From Euwallacea fornicatus (lineage: Eukaryota; Arthropoda; Insecta; Coleoptera; Curculionidae), in assembly GCF_040115645.1 (NCBI RefSeq), contig NW_027096009.1, positions 372,001 through 436,000 on the forward strand: DNA of 64,000 bases. The letters run 5' to 3'. The position numbers and the translations under genes are program-made. Of this stretch, positions 1-11,680 are shown piece after piece (within the stretch, counting starts at the first letter, position 1; each line of letters begins with the position of its first letter). The notes under the pieces were generated by a model. It was not told the DNA's origin. It ran no database searches and saw only the letters and a program-made list of their open reading frames with translations.

Positions 1-3
1 TAA

Positions 4-20
4 CTTCGGCAAATTAGGAC
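4..20 (+). other. Degenerate CENP-B-box-like segment
   Basis: Aligning the core box pattern TTCGNNNNANNCGGG to unit positions 5-19 gives TTCG-GCAA-A-TT-AGGA, matching 7 of the 9 specified positions. TAAGGACC monomers keep 7 of 9; TAAGAACC and TGAGACCC monomers fall to 6. The TTCG part is kept in almost all units. Known: CENP-B boxes are functional in mammals, and box-like matches occur in many unrelated satellites without proof of binding. This may be chance in an AT-rich repeat. Confidence 0.3.
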
Positions 21-24
21 CAAA

Positions 25-37
25 TTTGTTAAACAAA
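25..37. repeat. 13-bp dyad in each monomer (TTTGTT-A-AACAAA)
   Basis: Perfect 6+1+6 inverted repeat at unit positions 25-37, shown here in the first monomer and present in nearly every unit. Exceptions include the GTTAAGCAAAG class (for example 16745, 20617 and 43321) and GTAAAACAAA (near 45608 and 53528). It lies beside the TTCGG segment that resembles part of a CENP-B box. Inference: dyads of this kind could extrude short hairpins, but no function is demonstrated. Confidence 0.8.
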
Positions 38-140
38 GTGTCAAATTAATCAGCACGACGAGATCTTTAACATAACACAACACATCATGATTGCATCTTG
101 ATGAATTTCCATGAAAAATAGTACTTTATGTGCTCAAACA

Positions 141-170
141 CACAACTTTTGTGACTTTTCAAACTTTGAA
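141..170. repeat. Two adjacent dyads at the 3' end of the monomer
   Basis: Unit positions 141-153 read CACAA-CTT-TTGTG (5+3+5 inverted repeat) and 158-170 read TTCAAA-C-TTTGAA (6+1+6). The first is intact only in CACACAAC monomers; CACCCAAC and CACAAAAC classes weaken it. The second is broken in the TTCACACTTTGTAG class and in the TTTGCAAAC class. Dyad strength is therefore one of the properties that alternates between monomer classes. Confidence 0.75.
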
Positions 171-1159
171 GCTCGATAACTTCGGCAAATTAGGACCAAA
201 TTTGTTAAACAAAGTGTCACATTAATCAGCTCGACGAGATCTTTAAAATGACACAACACATCATGATTGCATCTTGATGAATTTCTATGAAAAATAGTAC
301 TTTATGTGCTCAAACACCCAACTTTTGTGACTTTTCAAACTTTGAAGCTCGATAACTTCGGCAAATTAGGACCAAATTTGTTAAACAAAGTGTCACATTA
401 ATCCGCTCGACGAGATCTTTAAAATGACACAACACATCATGATTGCATCTTGATGAATTTCCATGAAAAATAGTACTTTATGTGCTCAAACACACAACTT
501 TTGTGACTTTTCAAACTTTGAAGCTCGATAACTTCGGCAAATTAGGACCAAATTTGTTAAACAAAGTGTCAAATTAATCAGCACGACGAGATCTTTAAAA
601 TGACACAACACATCATGATTGCATCTTGATGAATTTCCAAGACAAATAGTACTTTATGTGCTCAAACACCCAACTTTTGTGACTTTTCAAACTTTGAAGC
701 TCGATAACTTCGGCAAATTAGGACCAAATTTGTTAAACAAAGTGTCAAATTAATCAGCACGACGAGATCTTTAACATAACACAACACATCATGATTGCAT
801 CTTGATGAATTTCCAAGACAAATAGTACTTTATGTGCTCAAACACACAACTTTTGTGACTTTTCAAACTTTGAAGCTTGATAACTTCGGTAAATTAGGAC
901 CACATTTGTTAAACAAAGTGTCAAATTAATCAGCTCGACGAGATCTTTAAAATAACACAACACATCATGATTGCATCTTGATGAATTTCCATGAAAAATA
1001 GTACTTTATGTGCTCAAACACAAAACTTTTGTGACTTTTCACACTTTGTAGATCGATAACTTCGGCAAATGAGACCCAAATTTGTTAAACAAAGTGTCAA
1101 ATTAATCAGCTCGACGAGATCTTTAAAATGACACAACACATCATGATTGCATCTTGTTG

Positions 1160-3220
1160 TATTTCCAAGACAAATAGTACTTTATGTGCTCAAACACCCA
1201 ACTTTTGTGACTTTTCAAACTTTGAAGCTCGATAACTTCGGCAAATTAGGACCAAATTTGTTAAACAAAGTGTCAAATTAATCAGCACGACGAGATCTTT
1301 AAAATAACACAACACATCATGATTGCATCTTGATGAATTTCCAAGTCAAATAGTACTTTATGTGCTCAAACACACAACTTTTGTGACTTTTCAAACTTTG
1401 AAGCTCGATAACTTCGGCAAATAAGAACCAAATTTGTTAAACAAAGTGTCAAATTAATCAGCTCGACGAGATCTTTAAAATGACACAACACATCATGATT
1501 GCATCTTGATGAATTTCCAAGACAAATAGTACTTTATGTGCTCAAACACACAACTTTTGTGACTTTTCAAACTTTGAAGCTCGATAACTTCGGCAAATTA
1601 GGACCAAATTTGTTAAACAAAGTGTCAAATTAATCAGCACGACGAGATCTTTAAAATAACACAACACATCATGATTGCATCTTGATGAATTTCCATGAAA
1701 AATAGTACTTTATGTGCTCAAACACACAACTTTTGTGACTTTTCAAACTTTGAAGCTCGATAACTTCGGCAAATAAGGACCAAATTTGTTAAACAAAGTG
1801 TCAAATTAATCAGCTCGACGAGATCTTTAAAATGACACAACACATCATGATTGCATCTTGATGAATTTCCAAGACAAATAGTACTTTATGTGCTCAAACA
1901 CCCAACTTTTGTGACTTTTCAAACTTTGAAGCTCGATAACTTCGGCAAATTAGGACCAAATTTGTTAAACAAAGTGTCACATTAATCCGCTCGACGAGAT
2001 CTTTAAAATGACACAACACATCATGATTGCATCTTGATGAATTTCCATGAAAAATAGTACTTTATGTGCTCAAACACACAACTTTTGTGACTTTTCAAAC
2101 TTTGAAGCTCGATAACTTCGGCAAATAAGGACCAAATTTGTTAAACAAAGTGTCACATTAATCCGCTCGACGAGATCTTTAAAATGACACAACACATCAT
2201 GATTGCATCTTGATGAATTTCCATGAAAAATAGTACTTTATGTGCTCAAACACACAACTTTTGTGACTTTTCAAACTTTGAAGCTCGATAACTTCGGCAA
2301 ATAAGGACCAAATTTGTTAAACAAAGTGTCAATTTAATCAGCTCGACGAGATCTTTAAAATAACACAACACATCATGATTGCATCTTGATGAATTTCCAT
2401 GAAAAATAGTACTTTATGTGCTCAAACACACAACTTTTGTGACTTTTCAAACTTTGAAGCTCGATAACTTCGGCAAATTAGGACCAAATTTGTTAAACAA
2501 AGTGTCAAATTAATCAGCTCGACGAGATCTTTAAAATGACACAACACATCATGATTGCATCTTGATGAATTTCCAAGACAAATAGTACTTTATGTGCTCA
2601 AACACCCAACTTTTGTGACTTTTCAAACTTTGAAGCTCGATAACTTCGGCAAATTAGGACCAAATTTGTTAAACAAAGTGTCAAATTAATCAGCACGACG
2701 AGATCTTTAACATAACACAACACATCATGATTGCATCTTGATGAATTTCCATGAAAAATAGTACTTTATGTGCTCAAACACACAACTTTTGTGACTTTTC
2801 AAACTTTGAAGCTCGATAACTTCGGCAAATTAGGACCAAATTTGTTAAACAAAGTGTCAAATTAATCAGCACGACGAGATCTTTAAAATGACACAACACA
2901 TCATGATTGCATCTTGATGAATTTCCAAGACAAATAGTAATTATGTGCTCAAACACCCAACTTTTGTGACTTTTCAAACTTTGAAGCTCGATAACTTCGG
3001 CAAATTAGGACCAAATTTGTTAAACAAAGTGTCAAATTAATCAGCACGACGAGATCTTTAACATAACACAACACATCATGATTGCATCTTGATGAATTTC
3101 CAAGACAAATAGTACTTTATGTGCTCAAACACACAACTTTTGTGACTTTTCAAACTTTGAAGCTTGATAACTTCGGTAAATTAGGACCACATTTGTTAAA
3201 CAAAGTGTCAAATTAATCAG
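1160..3220 (+). repeat. Source or sister copy of a 26-monomer-offset duplication (with 5734-7794)
   Basis: Offset 4574 bp, equal to 26 x 176 minus the two deletions lying between the copies. Eleven consecutive monomer classes match in order (units at 1233 to 2992 against 5807 to 7566), including the CAAGTCAA unit, the TCAATT unit and the deletion unit. The match fails near 3221 and 7795, where CAGCTC/AAAATAAC faces CAGCAC/AACATAAC. Confidence 0.88.
2817..2991 (+). repeat. 175-bp deletion monomer, copy 1 of 5
   Basis: The usual AGTACTTTATG reads AGTAATTATG here, a net loss of one base near 2938. It removes the ScaI site. The same change occurs in the units at 4400, 7391, 8622 and 12493 and nowhere else, so all five descend from one event. 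Confidence 0.95.
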
Positions 3221-4399
3221 CTCGACGAGATCTTTAAAATAACACAACACATCATGATTGCATCTTGATGAATTTCCATGAAAAATAGTACTTTATGTGC
3301 TCAAACACAAAACTTTTGTGACTTTTCACACTTTGTAGATCGATAACTTCGGTAAATTAGGACCAAATTTGTTAAACAAAGTGTCAAATTAATCAGCTCG
3401 ACGAGATCTTTAAAATGACACAACACATCATGATTGCATCTTGATGAATTTCCAAGACAAATAGTACTTTATGTGCTCAAACACCCAACTTTTGTGACTT
3501 TTCAAACTTTGAAGCTCGATAACTTCGGCAAATTAGGACCAAATTTGTTAAACAAAGTGTCACATTAATCCGCTCGACGAGATCTTTAAAATGACACAAC
3601 ACATCATGATTGCATCTTGATGAATTTCCATGAAAAATAGTACTTTATGTGCTCAAACACACAACTTTTGTGACTTTTCAAACTTTGAAGCTCGATAACT
3701 TCGGCAAATAAGGACCAAATTTGTTAAACAAAGTGTCACATTAATCCGCTCGACGAGATCTTTAAAATGACACAACACATCATGATTGCATCTTGATGAA
3801 TTTCCATGAAAAATAGTACTTTATGTGCTCAAACACACAACTTTTGTGACTTTTCAAACTTTGAAGCTCGATAACTTCGGCAAATAAGGACCAAATTTGT
3901 TAAACAAAGTGTCAATTTAATCAGCTCGACGAGATCTTTAAAATAACACAACACATCATGATTGCATCTTGATGAATTTCCATGAAAAATAGTACTTTAT
4001 GTGCTCAAACACACAACTTTTGTGACTTTTCAAACTTTGAAGCTCGATAACTTCGGCAAATTAGGACCAAATTTGTTAAACAAAGTGTCAAATTAATCAG
4101 CTCGACGAGATCTTTAAAATGACACAACACATCATGATTGCATCTTGATGAATTTCCAAGACAAATAGTACTTTATGTGCTCAAACACCCAACTTTTGTG
4201 ACTTTTCAAACTTTGAAGCTCGATAACTTCGGCAAATTAGGACCAAATTTGTTAAACAAAGTGTCAAATTAATCAGCACGACGAGATCTTTAACATAACA
4301 CAACACATCATGATTGCATCTTGATGAATTTCCATGAAAAATAGTACTTTATGTGCTCAAACACACAACTTTTGTGACTTTTCAAACTTTGAAGCTCGA

Positions 4400-4574
4400 T
4401 AACTTCGGCAAATTAGGACCAAATTTGTTAAACAAAGTGTCAAATTAATCAGCACGACGAGATCTTTAAAATGACACAACACATCATGATTGCATCTTGA
4501 TGAATTTCCAAGACAAATAGTAATTATGTGCTCAAACACCCAACTTTTGTGACTTTTCAAACTTTGAAGCTCGA
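4400..4574 (+). repeat. 175-bp deletion monomer, copy 2 of 5
   Basis: Same AGTAATTATG change, near 4521. It lies 1583 bp after copy 1, inside the second copy of the 9-monomer repeat. Confidence 0.95.
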
Positions 4575-5733
4575 TAACTTCGGCAAATTAGGACCAAATT
4601 TGTTAAACAAAGTGTCAAATTAATCAGCACGACGAGATCTTTAACATAACACAACACATCATGATTGCATCTTGATGAATTTCCAAGACAAATAGTACTT
4701 TATGTGCTCAAACACACAACTTTTGTGACTTTTCAAACTTTGAAGCTTGATAACTTCGGTAAATTAGGACCACATTTGTTAAACAAAGTGTCAAATTAAT
4801 CAGCTCGACGAGATCTTTAAAATAACACAACACATCATGATTGCATCTTGATGAATTTCCATGAAAAATAGTACTTTATGTGCTCAAACACAAAACTTTT
4901 GTGACTTTTCACACTTTGTAGATCGATAACTTCGGTAAATTAGGACCAAATTTGTTAAACAAAGTGTCAAATTAATCAGCTCGACGAGATCTTTAAAATG
5001 ACACAACACATCATGATTGCATCTTGATGAATTTCCAAGACAAATAGTACTTTATGTGCTCAAACACCCAACTTTTGTGACTTTTCAAACTTTGAAGCTC
5101 GATAACTTCGGCAAATTAGGACCAAATTTGTTAAACAAAGTGTCAAATTAATCAGCACGACGAGATCTTTAACATAACACAACACATCATGATTGCATCT
5201 TGATGAATTTCCATGAAAAATAGTACTTTATGTGCTCAAACACACAACTTTTGTGACTTTTCAAACTTTGAAGCTCGATAACTTCGGTAAATTAGGACCA
5301 AATTTGTTAAACAAAGTGTCAAATTAATCAGCTCGACGAGATCTTTAAAATGACACAACACATCATGATTGCATCTTGATGAATTTCCAAGACAAATAGT
5401 ACTTTATGTGCTCAAACACCCAACTTTTGTGACTTTTCAAACTTTGAAGCTCGATAACTTCGGCAAATTAGGACCAAATTTGTTAAACAAAGTGTCAAAT
5501 TAATCAGCACGACGAGATCTTTAACATAACACAACACATCATGATTGCATCTTGATGAATTTCCATGAAAAATAGTACTTTATGTGCTCAAACACACAAC
5601 TTTTGTGACTTTTCAAACTTTGAAGCTCGATAACTTCGGCAAATTAGGACCAAATTTGTTAAACAAAGTGTCAAATTAATCAGCACGACGAGATCTTTAA
5701 AATGACACAACACATCATGATTGCATCTTGATG

Positions 5734-7794
5734 AATTTCCAAGACAAATAGTACTTTATGTGCTCAAACACCCAACTTTTGTGACTTTTCAAACTTTGAA
5801 GCTCGATAACTTCGGCAAATTAGGACCAAATTTGTTAAACAAAGTGTCAAATTAATCAGCACGACGAGATCTTTAAAATAACACAACACATCATGATTGC
5901 ATCTTGATGAATTTCCAAGTCAAATAGTACTTTATGTGCTCAAACACACAACTTTTGTGACTTTTCAAACTTTGAAGCTCGATAACTTCGGCAAATAAGA
6001 ACCAAATTTGTTAAACAAAGTGTCAAATTAATCAGCTCGACGAGATCTTTAAAATGACACAACACATCATGATTGCATCTTGATGAATTTCCAAGACAAA
6101 TAGTACTTTATGTGCTCAAACACACAACTTTTGTGACTTTTCAAACTTTGAAGCTCGATAACTTCGGCAAATTAGGACCAAATTTGTTAAACAAAGTGTC
6201 AAATTAATCAGCACGACGAGATCTTTAAAATAACACAACACATCATGATTGCATCTTGATGAATTTCCATGAAAAATAGTACTTTATGTGCTCAAACACA
6301 CAACTTTTGTGACTTTTCAAACTTTGAAGCTCGATAACTTCGGCAAATAAGGACCAAATTTGTTAAACAAAGTGTCAAATTAATCAGCTCGACGAGATCT
6401 TTAAAATGACACAACACATCATGATTGCATCTTGATGAATTTCCAAGACAAATAGTACTTTATGTGCTCAAACACCCAACTTTTGTGACTTTTCAAACTT
6501 TGAAGCTCGATAACTTCGGCAAATTAGGACCAAATTTGTTAAACAAAGTGTCACATTAATCCGCTCGACGAGATCTTTAAAATGACACAACACATCATGA
6601 TTGCATCTTGATGAATTTCCATGAAAAATAGTACTTTATGTGCTCAAACACACAACTTTTGTGACTTTTCAAACTTTGAAGCTCGATAACTTCGGCAAAT
6701 AAGGACCAAATTTGTTAAACAAAGTGTCACATTAATCCGCTCGACGAGATCTTTAAAATGACACAACACATCATGATTGCATCTTGATGAATTTCCATGA
6801 AAAATAGTACTTTATGTGCTCAAACACACAACTTTTGTGACTTTTCAAACTTTGAAGCTCGATAACTTCGGCAAATAAGGACCAAATTTGTTAAACAAAG
6901 TGTCAATTTAATCAGCTCGACGAGATCTTTAAAATAACACAACACATCATGATTGCATCTTGATGAATTTCCATGAAAAATAGTACTTTATGTGCTCAAA
7001 CACACAACTTTTGTGACTTTTCAAACTTTGAAGCTCGATAACTTCGGCAAATTAGGACCAAATTTGTTAAACAAAGTGTCAAATTAATCAGCTCGACGAG
7101 ATCTTTAAAATGACACAACACATCATGATTGCATCTTGATGAATTTCCAAGACAAATAGTACTTTATGTGCTCAAACACCCAACTTTTGTGACTTTTCAA
7201 ACTTTGAAGCTCGATAACTTCGGCAAATTAGGACCAAATTTGTTAAACAAAGTGTCAAATTAATCAGCACGACGAGATCTTTAACATAACACAACACATC
7301 ATGATTGCATCTTGATGAATTTCCATGAAAAATAGTACTTTATGTGCTCAAACACACAACTTTTGTGACTTTTCAAACTTTGAAGCTCGATAACTTCGGC
7401 AAATTAGGACCAAATTTGTTAAACAAAGTGTCAAATTAATCAGCACGACGAGATCTTTAAAATGACACAACACATCATGATTGCATCTTGATGAATTTCC
7501 AAGACAAATAGTAATTATGTGCTCAAACACCCAACTTTTGTGACTTTTCAAACTTTGAAGCTCGATAACTTCGGCAAATTAGGACCAAATTTGTTAAACA
7601 AAGTGTCAAATTAATCAGCACGACGAGATCTTTAACATAACACAACACATCATGATTGCATCTTGATGAATTTCCAAGACAAATAGTACTTTATGTGCTC
7701 AAACACACAACTTTTGTGACTTTTCAAACTTTGAAGCTTGATAACTTCGGTAAATTAGGACCACATTTGTTAAACAAAGTGTCAAATTAATCAG
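5734..7794 (+). repeat. Second copy of the 26-monomer-offset duplication
   Basis: Matches 1160-3220 unit for unit at offset 4574. The monomer just beyond its right edge (7742) combines the head of the CACATTTG class with the CAGCAC/AACATAAC tail of another class, so a junction probably lies inside it. Confidence 0.86.
7391..7565 (+). repeat. 175-bp deletion monomer, copy 3 of 5
   Basis: Same AGTAATTATG change, near 7512. It lies 4574 bp after copy 1, inside the 26-monomer-offset duplication. Confidence 0.95.
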
Positions 7795-7809
7795 CACGAC
7801 GAGATCTTT

Positions 7810-10010
7810 AACATAACACAACACATCATGATTGCATCTTGATGAATTTCCATGAAAAATAGTACTTTATGTGCTCAAACACAAAACTTTTGTGACTTTT
7901 CACACTTTGTAGATCGATAACTTCGGCAAATGAGACCCAAATTTGTTAAACAAAGTGTCAAATTAATCAGCTCGACGAGATCTTTAAAATGACACAACAC
8001 ATCATGATTGCATCTTGTTGTATTTCCAAGACAAATAGTACTTTATGTGCTCAAACACCCAACTTTTGTGACTTTTCAAACTTTGAAGCTCGATAACTTC
8101 GGCAAATTAGGACCAAATTTGTTAAACAAAGTGTCAAATTAATCAGCACGACGAGATCTTTAAAATAACACAACACATCATGATTGCATCTTGATGAATT
8201 TCCAAGTCAAATAGTACTTTATGTGCTCAAACACACAACTTTTGTGACTTTTCAAACTTTGAAGCTCGATAACTTCGGCAAATAAGAACCAAATTTGTTA
8301 AACAAAGTGTCAAATTAATCAGCTCGACGAGATCTTTAAAATGACACAACACATCATGATTGCATCTTGATGAATTTCCAAGACAAATAGTACTTTATGT
8401 GCTCAAACACCCAACTTTTGTGACTTTTCAAACTTTGAAGCTCGATAACTTCGGCAAATTAGGACCAAATTTGTTAAACAAAGTGTCAAATTAATCAGCA
8501 CGACGAGATCTTTAACATAACACAACACATCATGATTGCATCTTGATGAATTTCCATGAAAAATAGTACTTTATGTGCTCAAACACACAACTTTTGTGAC
8601 TTTTCAAACTTTGAAGCTCGATAACTTCGGCAAATTAGGACCAAATTTGTTAAACAAAGTGTCAAATTAATCAGCACGACGAGATCTTTAAAATGACACA
8701 ACACATCATGATTGCATCTTGATGAATTTCCAAGACAAATAGTAATTATGTGCTCAAACACCCAACTTTTGTGACTTTTCAAACTTTGAAGCTCGATAAC
8801 TTCGGCAAATTAGGACCAAATTTGTTAAACAAAGTGTCAAATTAATCAGCACGACGAGATCTTTAACATAACACAACACATCATGATTGCATCTTGATGA
8901 ATTTCCAAGACAAATAGTACTTTATGTGCTCAAACACACAACTTTTGTGACTTTTCAAACTTTGAAGCTTGATAACTTCGGTAAATTAGGACCACATTTG
9001 TTAAACAAAGTGTCAAATTAATCAGCACGACGAGATCTTTAACATAACACAACACATCATGATTGCATCTTGATGAATTTCCATGAAAAATAGTACTTTA
9101 TGTGCTCAAACACACAACTTTTGTGACTTTTCAAACTTTGAAGCTCGATAACTTCGGTAAATTAGGACCAAATTTGTTAAACAAAGTGTCAAATTAATCA
9201 GCTCGACGAGATCTTTAAAATGACACAACACATCATGATTGCATCTTGATGAATTTCCAAGACAAATAGTACTTTATGTGCTCAAACACCCAACTTTTGT
9301 GACTTTTCAAACTTTGAAGCTCGATAACTTCGGCAAATTAGGACCAAATTTGTTAAACAAAGTGTCAAATTAATCAGCACGACGAGATCTTTAACATAAC
9401 ACAACACATCATGATTGCATCTTGATGAATTTCCATGAAAAATAGTACTTTATGTGCTCAAACACACAACTTTTGTGACTTTTCAAACTTTGAAGCTCGA
9501 TAACTTCGGCAAATTAGGACCAAATTTGTTAAACAAAGTGTCAAATTAATCAGCACGACGAGATCTTTAAAATGACACAACACATCATGATTGCATCTTG
9601 ATGAATTTCCAAGACAAATAGTACTTTATGTGCTCAAACACCCAACTTTTGTGACTTTTCAAACTTTGAAGCTCGATAACTTCGGCAAATTAGGACCAAA
9701 TTTGTTAAACAAAGTGTCAAATTAATCAGCACGACGAGATCTTTAACATAACACAACACATCATGATTGCATCTTGATGAATTTCCAAGACAAATAGTAC
9801 TTTATGTGCTCAAACACACAACTTTTGTGACTTTTCAAACTTTGAAGCTTGATAACTTCGGTAAATTAGGACCACATTTGTTAAACAAAGTGTCAAATTA
9901 ATCAGCTCGACGAGATCTTTAAAATAACACAACACATCATGATTGCATCTTGATGAATTTCCATGAAAAATAGTACTTTATGTGCTCAAACACAAAACTT
10001 TTGTGACTTT
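7810..10010 (+). repeat. Copy 1 of a 22-monomer-offset duplication, offset 3871 bp
   Basis: Units from 7918 to 9853 match those from 11789 to 13724 in order, including the TGAGACCC/TTGTTGTA unit, the CAAGTCAA unit and the deletion unit (8622 and 12493). The offset is one base short of 22 x 176 because of that deletion. It diverges near 10011, where CACAAAAC is followed by TTCAAACTTTGAAG instead of its usual partner TTCACACTTTGTAG. Confidence 0.87.
8622..8796 (+). repeat. 175-bp deletion monomer, copy 4 of 5
   Basis: Same AGTAATTATG change, near 8743. It is 1231 bp (7 monomers less one base) after copy 3. Confidence 0.95.
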
Positions 10011-11680
10011 TCAAACTTTGAAGCTCGATAACTTCGGCAAATTAGGACCAAATTTGTTAAACAAAGTGTCACATTAATCCGCTCGACGAGATCTTTAAAA
10101 TGACACAACACATCATGATTGCATCTTGATGAATTTCCATGAAAAATAGTACTTTATGTGCTCAAACACACAACTTTTGTGACTTTTCAAACTTTGAAGC
10201 TCGATAACTTCGGCAAATAAGGACCAAATTTGTTAAACAAAGTGTCACATTAATCCGCTCGACGAGATCTTTAAAATGACACAACACATCATGATTGCAT
10301 CTTGATGAATTTCCATGAAAAATAGTACTTTATGTGCTCAAACACACAACTTTTGTGACTTTTCAAACTTTGAAGCTCGATAACTTCGGCAAATAAGGAC
10401 CAAATTTGTTAAACAAAGTGTCAATTTAATCAGCTCGACGAGATCTTTAAAATAACACAACACATCATGATTGCATCTTGATGAATTTCCATGAAAAATA
10501 GTACTTTATGTGCTCAAACACACAACTTTTGTGACTTTTCAAACTTTGAAGCTCGATAACTTCGGCAAATTAGGACCAAATTTGTTAAACAAAGTGTCAA
10601 ATTAATCAGCTCGACGAGATCTTTAAAATGACACAACACATCATGATTGCATCTTGATGAATTTCCAAGACAAATAGTACTTTATGTGCTCAAACACACA
10701 ACTTTTGTGACTTTTCAAACTTTGAAGCTTGATAACTTCGGTAAATTAGGACCACATTTGTTAAACAAAGTGTCAAATTAATCAGCACGACGAGATCTTT
10801 AACATAACACAACACATCATGATTGCATCTTGATGAATTTCCATGAAAAATAGTACTTTATGTGCTCAAACACACAACTTTTGTGACTTTTCAAACTTTG
10901 AAGCTCGATAACTTCGGTAAATTAGGACCAAATTTGTTAAACAAAGTGTCAAATTAATCAGCTCGACGAGATCTTTAAAATGACACAACACATCATGATT
11001 GCATCTTGATGAATTTCCAAGACAAATAGTACTTTATGTGCTCAAACACCCAACTTTTGTGACTTTTCAAACTTTGAAGCTCGATAACTTCGGCAAATTA
11101 GGACCAAATTTGTTAAACAAAGTGTCAAATTAATCAGCACGACGAGATCTTTAACATAACACAACACATCATGATTGCATCTTGATGAATTTCCATGAAA
11201 AATAGTACTTTATGTGCTCAAACACACAACTTTTGTGACTTTTCAAACTTTGAAGCTCGATAACTTCGGCAAATTAGGACCAAATTTGTTAAACAAAGTG
11301 TCAAATTAATCAGCACGACGAGATCTTTAAAATGACACAACACATCATGATTGCATCTTGATGAATTTCCAAGACAAATAGTACTTTATGTGCTCAAACA
11401 CCCAACTTTTGTGACTTTTCAAACTTTGAAGCTCGATAACTTCGGCAAATTAGGACCAAATTTGTTAAACAAAGTGTCAAATTAATCAGCACGACGAGAT
11501 CTTTAACATAACACAACACATCATGATTGCATCTTGATGAATTTCCAAGACAAATAGTACTTTATGTGCTCAAACACACAACTTTTGTGACTTTTCAAAC
11601 TTTGAAGCTTGATAACTTCGGTAAATTAGGACCACATTTGTTAAACAAAGTGTCAAATTAATCAGCTCGACGAGATCTTT

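Larger units (their letters stand above)
1..176 (+). repeat. Reference monomer used for unit coordinates
   Basis: This first complete unit defines the positions used in the other entries. The main variable sites are: 10 (c or t); 15-21, read as TTAGGACC, TAAGGACC, TAAGAACC or TGAGACCC; 23 (a or c); 43-44 (TCAAAT, TCACAT or TCAATT); 51-55 (CAGCTC, CAGCAC, CCGCTC or CATCAC); 61-75 (AAAATGACAC, AACATAACAC or AAAATAACAC after the BglII site); 96 (GCATC or GCCTC); 101-105 (TTGATGAA, TTGTTGAA or TTGTTGTA); 111-117 (CATGAAAA, CAAGACAA or CAAGTCAA); 141-144 (CACACAAC, CACCCAAC or CACAAAAC); and 158-173 (TTCAAACTTTGAAGCTC, TTCACACTTTGTAGATC, TGCAAACTTTG, or an ending GCTTGA that makes a HindIII site). 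These states are linked within and between neighbouring monomers, so classes can be followed through the array. Confidence 0.9.
1761..5102 (+). repeat. 9-monomer higher-order repeat, period 1583 bp, about two copies
   Basis: Monomers from 1937 to 3343 recur in the same order from 3520 to 4926. Shared rare states include CCGCTC followed by CCGCTC, TCAATTTAAT (near 2328 and 3911) and the 1-bp-deletion monomer (2817 and 4400). The period is one base short of 9 x 176 because each copy holds that deletion. The head monomers at 1761 and 3344 differ only in the TAAGG versus T-TTAGG region. The match ends after 5102, where the next unit is CAGCAC rather than CCGCTC type. Confidence 0.9.

Noticed and set aside
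2774..2977. 67-codon open frame on the minus strand, repeated identically at 4357-4560, 7348-7551, 8579-8782 and 12450-12653
   Set aside because: All five are the same satellite sequence read across the 1-bp-deletion monomer, which shifts frame and removes a stop. Undeleted monomers are closed in that frame, the product has no recognisable domain, and the copies are identical because the DNA was duplicated, not because of coding constraint.
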